Origin: Bugula neritina
Taxonomy: Eukaryota; Bryozoa; Gymnolaemata; Cheilostomatida; Bugulidae
Assembly (NCBI GenBank): GCA_964035545.1
Contig: OZ037771.1
Coordinates: forward strand, 1,860,001-1,924,000
DNA: 64,000 nucleotides
Direction of reading: 5' to 3'
This document shows positions 10,924 to 23,556 of this stretch, one piece after another. The position numbers and the translations under genes were made by a program. Positions within the stretch are counted from its first letter, which is position 1. The number at the start of each line of letters is the position of its first letter. Under the pieces are notes generated by a model. It had not been told where the DNA came from. It searched no databases and saw only the letters and a list, made by a program, of their open reading frames with translations.

Positions 10924-11486
10924 CTGTACAGAATTGGTAGCTGTAGTTGCAGTAAGATTTTCCAATCAAATGAGTTTTTTTATCTAACTTATACTGAGGA
11001 ATGTAAAAATTGAGGCTTCTTGTTGAAACTGAGAGCACAACTTACTTCTACGAGAGCAAAGTGTAAAATGACTTCAAATAAAATGCTGGAACAGCTAAGT
11101 AATCATATTTAATAATCCCCAAAGCTTTCTTATTGTGTGAGAGCTATCTGGTAATTCAAAGTATTTTATAATAAAAAAAGAAATACCTTTAGTACACTGT
11201 AAAGCCTGTAAAAATATAAGCTTGAAGTGTAATTAAATGATTGTAAGCCGTAAATTACCTGAATGTAAAGATGAAACTATTGTGTAGATAGCTAAGGGAT
11301 TAGGTAAGAATTCTTGGAACTGCTAAAACTTTTAAACTGGGCTGTCATTTTCAGACCAGAATTGGTGTCAGCAAGTCAGTAATTCTTATTAGCTCTACTC
11401 GTTTAACTGCTACAGGTTGAAAAAACTCATTGTGATAAACTTACTTATAACTGCCAGTCCAGTCACTGAATTTCTGTTTTGTCGAG
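10924..11486. promoter_or_regulatory. Divergent M2-1/P1 promoter region with both leader exons
   Basis: Minus side: leader exon ending CTGTACAG with donor GTAAGT (10923-10918), preceded by GATTGG (inverted CCAAT) and a TATAAG element near 10991. Plus side: TTATAACTGCC near 11445, leader ending TTTTGTCGAG with donor GTAGGT at 11487. The whole interval is conserved at 17315-17877 and 23919-24484. Leader exons are inferred from donors and conservation, not from transcripts. Confidence 0.5.
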
Positions 11487-12006
11487 GTAGGTAATATATA
11501 CCTTAACTTATTTAATATATTTTAAAAAAGTAAAACTACACAGAGTTGTACAAGTACATTTTATATTAACAGGAATATTAAAATAATGGAGGGAATTTTT
11601 TTGAAATAAGTTTTTCAACATAATTAAGGTAAACATAAAAGTTGTTGTATTTATTATTAAAAATGTAATTAATTGGTACTGATTCATAAGCAATATTAAA
11701 GTTGAAGAAAATAAATGTCAATATGGTGAAAAATGCAAATAATGAAATATTAACTTTTTGGTGTAAGGCTAGATTTCTGTTTGAGTATGGAAGCCGTGTT
11801 TGAATCAGAAAACTGTATTATTCTACATTTATTTTAGTAATTTTCCAGATAGTTATTCTGAAGTTTTATTATTCTGCTTTAGTTTTGACATCAATAAAAT
11901 AGTAAAGTCTAGTTTAGGAGTAAGCAAGCATAGTATACATATCTGATGGATAGAGGTCACGTGTTTAATTTATTGTACTTTATTTTTACAGATATATATT
12001 GAAATC

Positions 12007-12411
12007 ATGAGAACTCCACCTAGACAGAGAGCAGACAACTCTTGTCCCTGTATCAAGCAGAAAATAAAAGATCAAAGGCAAACAATATTGGATATTGGCT
12101 CAGAGAGAATACATAAACTAAATGCTAAAGACAGAAATCTCCATAAAAGGCTGGTAGTACTCAAAGCCCTAAAACTAGTAAACTGTCTGCCAGCAAAAAC
12201 TTTTCAAAAGCAACTGTTGGCTGTTTGCCTGGAGGTGGGGGTGTGCTTGCACACTGGCAGAAACCCCCCTCTACCAGAAATCAGAAGAGCACCAGCTATT
12301 GAGACTAATACTACTGCAGCTGAAGAACCAGCTTTAGATATATTTGTTGATGATGACACAGTAGCTTCTGTCCTTGAAGACCTTGATGAGTTCTCAGAAA
12401 GCTATGAGTGA
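12007..12411 (+). CDS. P1: small CxC-x64-CxH family protein, 134 aa
   Basis: Third subfamily of the unknown domain. ATG follows a TTTTACAG acceptor (exon begins 11992) by 15 bases. Cysteines C13-P-C15, helical stretch (ILDIGSERIHKL, NLHKRLVVL), FQKQLL, then CLEVGVCLH with C80 and H82, again x64. P2 and P3 have CPEVG here, so P1 carries a Pro-to-Leu change. The tail is short, acidic and ends DDDTVASVLEDLDEFSESYE. AATAAA at 12574-12579. The intron contains a CACGTG at 11958-11963, kept in P2 and lost in P3. Its function is unknown. Confidence 0.75.
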   Translation: MRTPPRQRADNSCPCIKQKIKDQRQTILDIGSERIHKLNAKDRNLHKRLVVLKALKLVNCLPAKTFQKQLLAVCLEVGVCLHTGRNPPLPEIRRAPAIETNTTAAEEPALDIFVDDDTVASVLEDLDEFSESYE

Positions 12412-13231
12412 TAGTTGACTATCTTAATCAGATAAAGGAAATGTGCTCTCCTGCACATATAATATGATACAATAGATTTATACTTAATTATTATCTCCTC
12501 CTGTTCCAACTACAGATGAGCTCTTATTTATGCTGCTTTTATGTATGACTACATACACTGTGTTTCTTTTACTAATAAATGAATATAAATATTCATATAT
12601 GTTTTATAAACACTTTATACTTGATGGGCAGGTGCTTAACTAAAAGAAGCTAATGCTAGTATATATGCAAAACAATTTCACTTATATAACTAATCACTAT
12701 TTTTTCATATATATAGATGAAGAAACTGTATCTTCAGTACTGAAAGGTCTTGCAGAGTTTTTTGCAAGGTTGAAGTGCCAGTTTACCATCTTATAGTGTT
12801 TCAAATAAATAATAACTTGCACTCTCTTTTATGTTAATATATTCAGTTATACTAATTACTATTATAGGCTTTAAACCTGTTCATTAGCATTCTAAATGTC
12901 TTATTCTACCAGAAATGGGAAATTATAGCCTGACTGCTAATGATGAGAAAGAAATAGGGACTAAATTTTACAAATGAATTTATTCTCAAAGTGAACAGAG
13001 CCATCTGTTAAATACAATTTATATTTCCCAGCATATAAAAGACTGCAACTCTACATACATATACCAGTTACATAATATATGAATATAATCTTCTCAAAAC
13101 ACAGGAAAAGGACAGAATACATAAAAACATTTAGAAAGAAATGGAGAGGGAAGTTGTAGATCAAAGTTTATTTACAGGCGAATGTTGTGAAGAGTTAAAT
13201 CTTTCTGCATATGTTAGTTCAAGCTGGTGGC
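12412..13231. other. P1 3' flank to M1-2 3' flank
   Basis: Converging 3' ends of P1 (plus) and M1-2 (minus). Apart from the relic at 12716 no gene is seen. Compared with the TNF-A and TNF-B flanks, the segment of about 270 bases found at 5315-5590 is missing here. Confidence 0.6.
12716..12796 (+). pseudogene. Relic of a P-gene C-terminus (copy 2)
   Basis: Same relic as at 5717 (DEETVSSVLKGLAEFF), 305 bases downstream of the P1 stop. It could be an alternative terminal exon, since TATATAG precedes it. Confidence 0.5.
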
Positions 13232-13774
13232 TCACTGATTAATTACATAGTCTAACATAGACAGTATGGCTTCATCACTTTCAGGATCATCATGTAAAGG
13301 TGTGTGAGTTGTGTCCCCAGCACTGGGTGTAGAATCACCAGCATTACTTGCATTCCCTGCAGTATTTGGTTGGTTATTAGCATGTCCATTAAGGTCATGA
13401 CCCTCAAGATAGTTACTGTGCACAGCTTGACTTCCACTTTGACCCTCTTGTCTTTCTAGCTCTTCATTTTGGCCATCTTGTACTCTACTTCCTTCACCAT
13501 TGTTTGAAGAATTTGAAGGAAGGACATGGGAACACAATCCTTCTTCTGGACACATTTTCAAAAACTGCTTTCTAAAGCGAGATTTGGACAAGAAGTGAAT
13601 TCTGCAGAGAGTGTTACGAAGAATCAATTGTTTTTGCAAGTTTTTATCCTTTGCTTTGAGCTCTTCAAAATTCTCCATTCCTAGTTCAAACCATTGCTTT
13701 CGTCTTTTCTCTATCTTCCTCTTGATGCAAAAACAAGAGCGGTTGCCTCTGTTTCTTCTAATGGTGACTCTCAT
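13232..13774 (-). CDS. M1-2: small CxC-x64-CxH family protein, 180 aa
   Basis: Intact copy of M1. The domain differs from M1-1 only at a few sites (V33M, and RIHFLSKS in place of RIYFLPKS). C14, C16, C81 and H83 are kept. The linker after residue 95 varies more (QDGQNEELERQEGQ). The tail reads ESDEAILSMLDYVINQ. The acceptor and exon start at 13781 match M1-1. The leader exon ends at 14318. Confidence 0.75.
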   Translation of the reverse strand: MRVTIRRNRGNRSCFCIKRKIEKRRKQWFELGMENFEELKAKDKNLQKQLILRNTLCRIHFLSKSRFRKQFLKMCPEEGLCSHVLPSNSSNNGEGSRVQDGQNEELERQEGQSGSQAVHSNYLEGHDLNGHANNQPNTAGNASNAGDSTPSAGDTTHTPLHDDPESDEAILSMLDYVINQ

Positions 13775-13828
13775 TTTTTACCTATAAATGAAGACATAAT
13801 ATAAGTTTAAGGTTTTTTACTGCTTTGA

Positions 13829-13830
<2 letters not shown>

Positions 13831-13900
<70 letters not shown>
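13831..13900. repeat. (TG)35 microsatellite
   Basis: Perfect TG array of 70 bases in the inferred 5' UTR intron of M1-2, at the same place as 6825 and 20235. Confidence 0.95.
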
Positions 13901-13902
<2 letters not shown>

Positions 13903-14317
13903 TAAAAGTGAGAGTGTGAGAAAGTGTCATAGTTTAAACAGAACCAATTAAATTATAGTGCAATTAAATCATGTATTGGAAGAGTGAAGCCCAGGCTAGC
14001 ATGGTCAAATTCAAAGTAGGTAGAGAAAGGTACTCAGCTGGTGTATTTGACTTGTAAAATGAAACTCAACTCTAACTTCAAACATGAGAATATTCTCAAT
14101 TCAGAATGAAATAATTTTATGAAACAATACACTTTTCACTGTTTTGCCAGTAGTCGTTTAAAAAAATCATCATGTTTTGTATTTGGAAAACTTAAACACA
14201 AAGACAAGTTTACCATCAATGAATTTTAAAAAGAGAATTACAATTTTAACTATATTTTTATAGTCAGTGTTTCAAATCTTTCCATAAAAAAACTTGGATA
14301 ATTCATAGCACTCTTAC

Positions 14318-14370
14318 CTTGTTAGAAGCACTCACTATATTCAACCAAATATAATGTTTTATATTCAAAT
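14318..14370 (-). promoter_or_regulatory. M1-2 promoter and leader exon
   Basis: TATA-like element on the minus strand in 14357-14370 and a leader ending AACAAG with donor at 14317, as for M1-1. Confidence 0.45.
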
Positions 14371-14415
14371 TGGGTCCTTTTTACCAACTCTTATTGAGTA
14401 TTCTCTGTATTTCAG

Positions 14416-14510
14416 ATCTGTTAGACAGTGGGAACACAACCTGCTTCTACCAAAACATAGATACAATTGATGGTGGTGGTAAATTTCTGATAATCTCTTG
14501 GCTTTATTAG
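14416..14510 (+). other. Conserved 95-nt open stretch (copy 2)
   Basis: Same length and frame as 7469-7563. It ends in KFLIISWLY and stop. Confidence 0.35.
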
Positions 14511-16360
14511 TAGTTAAAGCTTTCTATTGTATTTACTTGAATAGACTCTTTATAAAATAGCTTTTCCATAATGCAATTTTTTCATCATAATTGTAGCAAA
14601 TAAAGCTAAAATAAAGTCGGTTTATCCATCTTATAATAGTAATGATGTTTTAATTAGATTTTCTCAATTGATAAAAAAAATCCTGCAATAAAACATCTTT
14701 TAACTATCCAATATCATTTAAGTTTTTATAGTGTTACAAAATGTGCTTTATTATATTTATTTTTATAACCTGTCACATAACCCTTCTCTATAAATTAAGT
14801 TACATTATATACAATACAATAGTCTATACATACAACCCATAGTTAACTGGTATGTTTTTTCAATGAAAATGAATACATTATAAATTTGAGAAGTTTATAT
14901 TTTTGCAAACAAGTAGCCCAACGGTAATAATATCTTAACTAAAATTTATGTAATCTAGAAGATTAATTGTGTAAAAACTTGAAGATTTAAAAAAATCCAT
15001 TTTGTTTTGAATTATAACTCAAAATAGTATATTGTATATTCCAATATACTATATTATTATTAGATTTATGCAGTAGCTTCAGAAATATATACATGTAATA
15101 CAGAAGCATAATTTGCACTTGTCTTCTGCTGTTAAAACACAGAGCTAAATGTATATATCTTTATAATGCACTGCTATGCAATGGAATATTATCTAACCAA
15201 TGCGCTAGCTTTTAATATTGCACCAACTATCAAACTTTGAACAAGTTGTAATTTTAGTCAATGCACAGTTTGTACAAAATATGATTTTCCACACAAAAAC
15301 TCAAATCAAATTAAATGCATGTTTTACGGAAGCTCTAAGAGGTGTAAAACATTTACTACGCATAAAGAAAATTTTTTTAGATTTAAAATGTTTATTTATC
15401 CAGAACTATATTGTATTTTGAAGCAATAGAAGCTGCTTTAAATTATATAAAACAATCCTATATATTATGTTGTATGCTCTTTGTGCTTAAATATAAAATA
15501 ATTTCTGATTGGTCTTGCCCTTATCAAACTAATAAGATTAACTAACAACTGAAGTTAAAAAGTTTACTTTTTTACTATAAGTAAAAGCTTTGCATGAGAA
15601 AGAAATTAAACACTCCAGTTTTGGAGGTCGTTTGCTCTATGCTTGTAATAATTTTATTATGTTGTTATGCTTTATTTGTAACAAAACTTTAGCTGGTGTC
15701 AACTTTTATTAAATACGCTTGCAGAACCTTCATTGACCTATTATACCGTTTTATTTGATGATCGGATTATTACCCTAATTATGTAAGATGTTGTAACTTA
15801 GTTTATGAAAAGGAAATCAGAATAGAATGTCTGCTAGGGTTATGCTGCAAATGCATGACTAGGCCACCATGTTGAATAAATAAAATAGTTGGGGTAGCAT
15901 TTAATATTTTTTTCGAAAATATATTAAAATTGATAGTTAATTGTACAGATTTAAATACAACTGGTTTTAATAAATTTAATTGGTGTTTTGCATGTGTTTT
16001 ACTCCTTGAAAACTGGTATCAAAAGTGAAATTGTGATTTGTCCTGGGAATGACAGAATATTTGGCTTTCTAGTGCTTTACTGCAAATGTCTACTTTATGC
16101 AAAATCATACTTTTAGAAAGTAATATTATTCGGTACATTATAGTTAGATTTTCCAAAATTTATTGCAGTTTAAAAGAATTAATTGTAAATGTGTAAATAC
16201 AATAAATGAAGTAAAAGGAAAATGTGTCAAGTTACACAATATAATGAGATAAGAACATTTATCAAGACAGCAGGTTAAATTAGTAAAATTATTTACACCA
16301 AAATTTAAAACTAGTATTAGTGCTACAAATATAATTATTTATATCTTGGTAAGTTGTATT
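14511..16360. other. Unit 2 spacer between M1-2 promoter and M2-2
   Basis: About 1.85 kb without a supported gene. Much of it is shared with 21500-22730 and 34773-36200, including a conserved block around 15500 (CTGATTGGTCTTGCCCTTAT). The last 200 bases are the M2-2 3' UTR. Confidence 0.55.
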
Positions 16361-16978
16361 TTAAAGTGTCTGAAGATATTGTTCCAGGAAGTCTGTAGCT
16401 CTCTTACATTCATCATCATTATTGAAAGCTTGAGGGAACTCATTAGAGCCAACAGAGCTAGGCAAGAGAACATCGTGAGTAAAATTATTACTGTTGTTAC
16501 TTTCTTCCATCTCTTGTATGATATTATGAAGATCTCCCTCTTGGCCATTATCAGTGCAACTCTGTTCACCAGAGTAACCACTGGGGTTCTGTTCTTCAAG
16601 ATAATTACTAAAGCTCTCCAATTCAAGGCTAATCTCACTGTTATACTCCATTTGACCTTCCCCTTGATCTTCATTGACTTCACTTTCATCATCACTACTC
16701 TGTGCTTCAAAAGATGTGAGCACATGGGTGCACAACCCTTCTTCTGGGTGCATCTCTAAATATTGCTTTCGAAAATTGGACTTAGACAGCAGCTTTATGT
16801 TGTTTCTTGTTCTACGAATTGCCAACTGTTTTCGTAGGTCTCTCTTCTTTTTCTTCAGCACTTTCAGATTCTCTTTTCCAAGTTTCAGAAGTTGGTTTCT
16901 TTTCTCGGCCATTTTGTAGTCAATGCAAGCACATGCACTGCTACCATCTGCCCAGCTTCTTCTAATAACAACCCTCAT
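16361..16978 (-). CDS. M2-2: small CxC-x64-CxH family protein, 205 aa
   Basis: Intact copy of M2-1 with few changes. It keeps C16, C18, HPEEGLCTH (C83, H85), the Lys-rich helix and the acidic Ser/Glu-rich tail ending FLEQYLQTL. ATG at 16978 just after the TTTCAG acceptor. Leader exon ends at 17315. It is the cleanest M2 copy to use as reference, since M2-3 is broken. Confidence 0.75.
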   Translation of the reverse strand: MRVVIRRSWADGSSACACIDYKMAEKRNQLLKLGKENLKVLKKKKRDLRKQLAIRRTRNNIKLLSKSNFRKQYLEMHPEEGLCTHVLTSFEAQSSDDESEVNEDQGEGQMEYNSEISLELESFSNYLEEQNPSGYSGEQSCTDNGQEGDLHNIIQEMEESNNSNNFTHDVLLPSSVGSNEFPQAFNNDDECKRATDFLEQYLQTL

Positions 16979-17314
16979 AGTTGTATCTGAAATAAAAACC
17001 CACACATATGATATTTACAGAAATGACTACACTGTTTCTGTGCTAAAGAAAAGTTACAAACTGTAATATATGCTACCCTCAGCCAAATAATACACTTTTG
17101 TTTAAAAAAATAAAAAAATATTTACTATCATAGTCTTACTTTCTTATTTTTATTCAAAATTGTGGAATGAAAGCAAATTTTTCATGCAATAATAAATTTA
17201 TATTTCACATAAAATATAGTTTTTATGTAAATAACTTGAATATGTCATAAAAAATTTTGTTCAACTTAAGTAATTATGCATCAATTACTAGATTTTAAAA
17301 TGAATTAGACGTAC

Positions 17315-17877
17315 CTGTACAGAATTGGTAGCTGTAGTTGTATAGTAAGATTTTCCAATCAAAAGAGTTTCTTTATCTAACTGATACTGAGGAATGCAAA
17401 AATGAAAGCTTCTTGTTGAAACTGAGAGCACAACTTACTTCTACAAAAGCAAAGTGTAAAATGACTTCAAATAATATGCTGGAACAGCTAAGTAATCATA
17501 TTTAATAATCCTCAAGGCTTTTCTATTGTGTGAGAGCTATCTGGTAATTCAAAGTATTTTATAATAAAAAAGAAATACCTTTAGTACACTGTAAAGCCTG
17601 TAAAATATAAGCTTGAAGTGTAATTAAATGATTGTAAGCTGTAAATTACCTGAATGTAAAGATGAAACTATTGTGTAGATAGCTAAGGGATTAAGTAAGA
17701 GTTCTTGGAACTGCTAAAACTTTTAAACTGGGCTGTCATTTTCAGACCAGAACTGGTGCCAGCAAGTTGGTAACTCTTATTAGCTCGGCTCATTTAACTG
17801 CTACAGTTTCAAGAAGCTCTTTGTGATAAACTTACTTATAACTACCAGTGCAGTCACTGAATTTCTGTTTTGTCAAG
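17315..17877. promoter_or_regulatory. Divergent M2-2/P2 promoter region
   Basis: Copy of 10924-11486, with donor-bounded leaders on both strands (ACAG with donor GTACGT on minus, TGTCAAG with donor GTAGGT on plus). Confidence 0.5.
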
Positions 17878-18414
17878 GTAGGTAGAAGTTACCTCAACTT
17901 ATTTAATATATCCTAAAAAAGTAAAACTACACAGAGTTGATGTAAGTATAGTTTATATCAACAGAAATTTTAAAATAATGGAGGAGAATTCTTTTGAAAT
18001 AAGCTTTTCAACATACGGTAAACATGAAAGTTGTTGTATTTGTTATTAAACATGTAAATCATTATAGTACTGATTCATAAGCAATATTAAATTTAAATAA
18101 AATAAATGTCAATATGGTGGAAAATGCAAATAATGAAATCTTAACTTGTTGGTGTAAGGCTAGATTTCTGTTTGAGTATGGAAGCCATGTTCGAATTAGT
18201 TGATTGTAAAAATTTACTTATATTATAAACACCTTCATTTCAGTAATTTTTCAGATAGTTTTTCTGAAGTATATATTATTCTGCTTGAGTTTTGACGGAT
18301 CAATTAACTTTAAATTCTGTTTTAAGAATAAGCAAACATGGTATACACATCTGATGGATAAAGGTCACGTGTTTAATTTATTGTACTCTATTTTTACAGA
18401 TATATATTGAAATC

Positions 18415-18804
18415 ATGAGAACACCACCTAGACAGAGAGCAGACAACTCTTGTCCCTGTGTCAAGCAGAAAATAAAAGATAAAAGGCAAGCAATATTGGA
18501 TATTGGCTCAGAGAGAATACATAAACTAAATGCTAAAAATAGAAATCTCCATAAAAGGCTGGTAGTACTCAAAGCCCTAAAACTAGTGAACCGTCTGCCA
18601 GCAAAAACTTTCCAAAAGCAACTGTTGGCTGTTTGCCCAGAGGTGGGGGTGTGCTTGCACACTGGCAGGAACCCTCCTCTACCAGAAATCAGAGGAGCAC
18701 CAGCTATTGAGCCTATTACTGCAGCTGAAGAGTCAGTTTTAGATATACTTGTTGATGACGACACAGTAGCTTCTGTCCTTGAAGACTTTGATGAGTTCTC
18801 ATAA
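18415..18804 (+). CDS. P2: small CxC-x64-CxH family protein, 129 aa
   Basis: Copy of P1 and P3 with C13, C15, CPEVGVCLH (C80, H82) and the acidic tail. A TCAGAA to TCATAA change gives a stop five residues early (ends DEFS), removing only ESYE and one more residue compared with P1. Exon begins at 18400. The gene is probably still functional, since the domain and the VASVLEDFDEF motif are intact. Confidence 0.75.
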   Translation: MRTPPRQRADNSCPCVKQKIKDKRQAILDIGSERIHKLNAKNRNLHKRLVVLKALKLVNRLPAKTFQKQLLAVCPEVGVCLHTGRNPPLPEIRGAPAIEPITAAEESVLDILVDDDTVASVLEDFDEFS

Positions 18805-19635
18805 AGCTATGAGTGATAGTTGACTATCTTAATCAGATAAAGGAGTTGTGCTCTTCTGTACATATAATATGATACAATAGATTTATACTTGATTATTATC
18901 TCCTCCTGTTCCAACTACAGATGAGCTCTTATTTATGCTGCTTATATGTATGACTACATGCACTGTGTTTCTTTTACTAATAAATGAATATAAATATTCA
19001 TATATGTTTTATAAACACTTTATACTTGATGGGCAGGTGCTTAACTAAAAGAAGCTAATGCTAGTATATATGCAAAACAATTTCACTTATATAACTAATT
19101 ATTATTTTTTCATATACATAGATGAAGAAACTGTATCTTCAGTACTGAAAGGTCTTGCAGAGTTTTTTGCAAGGTTGAATTGACAGCTTACCATCTTATA
19201 GTGTTTCAAATAAGTAATAACTTGCACTCTCTTTTATGTTAATATATTCAGTTATACTAATTGTTATTACAGGCTTTAAACATATTCATTAGCATTTTAA
19301 ATGTCTTGTTCTACCAGAAATGTGAAATGATAACCTGACTGCTAATGATAAGAAAGAAAGAGTGACTGAATTTGGCAAATAAGTTTATTCTCAAAGTGAA
19401 CAGAGCCATCTGTTAAATACAATTTATATTTTTCAGCATATAAAAGACTACAACTCTACATATATATACCAGTTACATATTATATGAATAGAATCTTCTA
19501 AAACACAGGAAAAGGACAGAATACATAAAAACATTTAGAAAGAAATGGGAAGGGAGTTTGTAAATTAAAGTTTAGTTAGAAGCTAATGTTGTGAAGAGTT
19601 GAATCTTTCTGCATATGTTAGCTCAGACTGGTGGC
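18805..19635. other. P2 3' flank to M1-3 3' flank
   Basis: Nearly the same sequence as 12412-13231. Only the relic at 19121 is recognisable. Confidence 0.6.
19121..19183 (+). pseudogene. Relic of a P-gene C-terminus (copy 3)
   Basis: Same relic as copy 2, with an earlier stop (ends ARLN). Confidence 0.5.
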
Positions 19636-20178
19636 TCACTGATTAATTAAATAGTCTAACATAGACAGTATGGCTTCATCACTTTCAGGATCATCATGTA
19701 AAGGTGTGTGAGTTGTCTCCTTAGCACTGGGTGTAGAATAACCAGCATTACTTGCATTCCCTGCAGTATTTGGTTGGTTATTAGCATGTCCATTAAGGTC
19801 ATGACCTTCAAGATGGTCACTGTGCACAACCCGACTTCCACTTTGACTCTCTTGTCTTTCTAGCTCTTCATTTTGGCCATCTTGTACTCTACTTCCTTCA
19901 CCATTGTTTGAAGAATTTGAAGGAAGGACATGGGAACACAATCCTTCTTCTGGACACATTTTCAAAAACTGCTTTCTAAAGCGAGATTTGGACAAGAAGT
20001 GAATCCTGCAGAGGGTGTTACGAAGAATCAATTGCTTTTGCAAGTTTTTATCTTTTGCTTTGAGCTCTTCAAAATTCTCCACCCCTAGTTCAAACCATTG
20101 CTTTCGTCTTTTCTCTATCTTCCTCTTGATGCAAAAACAAGAGCGATTGCCTCTGTTTCTTCTAATGGTGACTCTCAT
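19636..20178 (-). CDS. M1-3: small CxC-x64-CxH family protein, 180 aa
   Basis: Intact M1 copy. The domain (C14, C16, C81, H83) is the same as M1-2 apart from a V at position 33. The linker is SQSGSRVV rather than GQSGSQAV, and the tail reads ESDEAILSMLDYLINQ. Exon begins at 20185. A 681-base TG array lies 50 bases upstream in the inferred 5' UTR intron. Confidence 0.75.
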   Translation of the reverse strand: MRVTIRRNRGNRSCFCIKRKIEKRRKQWFELGVENFEELKAKDKNLQKQLILRNTLCRIHFLSKSRFRKQFLKMCPEEGLCSHVLPSNSSNNGEGSRVQDGQNEELERQESQSGSRVVHSDHLEGHDLNGHANNQPNTAGNASNAGYSTPSAKETTHTPLHDDPESDEAILSMLDYLINQ

Positions 20179-20232
20179 TTTTTACCTATGAAATAATTTA
20201 TCATTTAGGTTTGAGGTTTTTTACTGTTTCGA

Positions 20233-20916
<684 letters not shown>

Positions 20917-21306
20917 ATAGTTTAAACAGAACCAATCAAAGTATGGTGCAATTAATTCATGTATTGTGAGAGTGAAACCCTGGCTATCATGGTCAAATTC
21001 AAAGTAGGTACAGAAATGTACTCAGCTTGTGTATGTGGCTTCTAAAAATAAGACTCAACTCTAACTTCAAACATGAAAATATTTTCAATTCAGAATGAAA
21101 TAATTCTATGAAACAATACACTTTGCACTGTTTTGCCAGTAGTCATTTTAAAAAAATCATCTTGCTTTGTATCTGGAAAACTTTAAAACAAAGACAACTT
21201 TAACATCAATTAAACTTAAAAAAGAATTAAAATTTTACCTATACTTTTATAGTCAGTGTTTTAAATATTTCCATATAAAAACTTGGATAATTTGTAGCAC
21301 TCTTAC

Positions 21307-21357
21307 CTTGTTAGAAGCACTCACTGTATTCAATCAGTTAAAATGTTTTATATTTAA
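21307..21357 (-). promoter_or_regulatory. M1-3 promoter and leader exon
   Basis: Copy of the 7371-7420 block with leader ending AACAAG and donor at 21306. The TATA region is changed to AAATATAAAA on the minus strand. Confidence 0.4.
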
Positions 21358-21404
21358 AGGGTGTCCTTTTTACCAATTTTTACTGAGTATTCCCTGTATT
21401 TCAG

Positions 21405-21499
21405 ATTTGTTAAAGAGTGGGAACACAACCTGCTTCTACCAAAACATAGATACAAATGATGATGGTGGCAAAGTTCTGATAATCTTTTGGCTTTATTAG
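21405..21499 (+). other. Conserved 95-nt open stretch (copy 3)
   Basis: Same 95-base length. It ends KVLIIFWLY and stop. Confidence 0.35.
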
Positions 21500-22943
21500 T
21501 AGTTGAAGCTTTCTGTTGTATTTACTTAAATAGGCTCTTTATAAAATAGCTTTTCCATAATGCAATTTTTCATCATAATTGTAGCAAATGAAGCTAAAAT
21601 AATATCGGTTTATCCATTTTACAATAACCGTGGTCTTTTGATTAAATTTTCTTAATTGATAAAAAAGTATTGTAATAAGACGCCTTTTAACTCCCCAATA
21701 TTACGTAAGCTTTTATAGTGTTACAAAATGTATTTTATTATATTTATTTCCATAATCTGTCATACTCTTCTCGACATTATATGTAATACAATAGTCTATA
21801 CATACAGCCCATGATATTTGACTTTTATGTTTTTGATAAAATTGAATTCATGTTGAATTTGAGAAGTTTGGTAATTTAGTATAACGATAATAATTTCCAA
21901 ACTAAAATCCAAATGATCTAGGAGATTATTTGTGCAAAAACTTGAAAATTTAAAAAAACACCCATTTTGCTTGGCATTATAACTCAAAGTAATATTTCGT
22001 ATTCCAATATAATTTATTATTAGTATTATTATTCCGTGGTGGCTTCAGAAATATATACATGTAATACAGAAACATAATTTGTAATTGGCTGCTGTTACAA
22101 TATAGAGCTAAATGTATATATCTTTATAATGCACTGCTATATAATAGAATATAATCTAACCAATGAGATAGCTTCCAATATTGCACCAACTATAACACTT
22201 TGAACAAGTTGTAATCTTAGTCAAAGCACAGTATGTACAAAATATAATTTTTCTCACAAAAACTCAAGTCAAATTAAATGCATGTTTTATGGAAGCTCTA
22301 AGAGGTGTAAAAACATTTACTGCGCCTAAAGCAACATTTTTTAAACTAGAAATGCTTATTTATTTAAAGCCATATTATATTTTAAAGTAATAAAAACTGT
22401 TTCTATTTATATACAACAATCCTGAATTATATTGTATGCTCTTTGTGCTTAAATATAAAATAATTTCTGATTGGTCTTGCCCTTATCAAACTAATAAGAT
22501 GAACTACCAACTGAAGTTAAACAGTTTACTTTCCTACTACAAGTAATAGCTTTGCATAAGCAAGTAATTAAACACTCCAGTTCTAGAGATAACTTGTTTT
22601 ATATTCGTAATAATTTTTATTATGTTGTTATGCTTTATTTGTAACAAAAGTTTAGCTGGTGCATATTTTTAATGAGTATAGGCTTGTACACTTGCTTGTA
22701 TATTATTCAGTATATAATTAGATTTTCTAAGATTTATTGAAGTTTAAAAGATTTAATTGTAGATGTGTAAATACAATAAATGAAGTAAAAGGAAAATGTG
22801 TCAAGTTACACAACATAAAGAGACATAAACATTTGTCAAGACAGCAGGTTAAATTAGTAAAATTATTTACACCAACATTTAAAACTAGTAATATTGTTAT
22901 AAATATGCTTGCTTATATCTTGGTAAGTTGTATTTTAGAGTGT
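21500..22943. other. Unit 3 spacer
   Basis: No gene seen. Shared with 14511-16360 but shorter. The last 200 bases are the M2-3 3' UTR. Confidence 0.55.
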
Positions 22944-23556
22944 CTAAAGATATTGTTCCAGGAAGTCTGTAGCTCTATTACATTCATCTTCATCGGCATT
23001 GAAAGGTTGAGGGAACTCATTAGAGCTAACAGAGCTAGGCAAGAGAACATTGTTAGTAAAATTATCACTGTTGTTACATTCTTCCATCTCTTGTATGATA
23101 CTATAAGGATCTCCTTCTTGGCCATTATCAGTGCAACTCTGTTCACCAGAGTAATCACTGAGGTTCTGTTCTTCAAGATAATTACTAAAGCTCTCCAATT
23201 CAGGGCTAATCTCACTGTTATTCTCTATTTGACCTTCACCTTGGTCTCCATTGACTTCACTTTCATCATCACTACTCTGTGCTTCAGAGGATGTGAGCAC
23301 ATGGGTGCACAACCCTTCTTCTGGGTGCATCTCTAAATATTGCTTTCGGAAATTGGACTTAGACAGCAGCTTTATATTGTTTCTTGTTCTACGAATTGCC
23401 AACTGTTTTCTTAGGTTTCTTTTCTTTTTTTTCAACACTTTCAGATTCTCTTTTCCAAGTTTCAGAAGTTGGTTTTCTTTTCTCTGCCATTTTGTAGTCA
23501 ATGCACGCACATGCACTACTACCATCTGCCCAGCTTCTTCTAATAACAACCCTCAT
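22944..23556 (-). pseudogene. M2-3: M2 copy with +1 frameshift
   Basis: The ATG at 23556 opens the usual N-terminus (C-A-C motif, YKMAEKR), but near 23473-23477 there is one extra T in a T run compared with M2-1 and M2-2, so translation leaves the M2 frame right after MAEKRK. The remaining M2 frame is otherwise open to 22944 with the second motif HPEEGLCTH and the acidic tail, and stops three residues early (FLEQYL). One recent frameshift in an otherwise preserved gene means either a young pseudogene or a sequencing error in a homopolymer. Confidence 0.75.
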
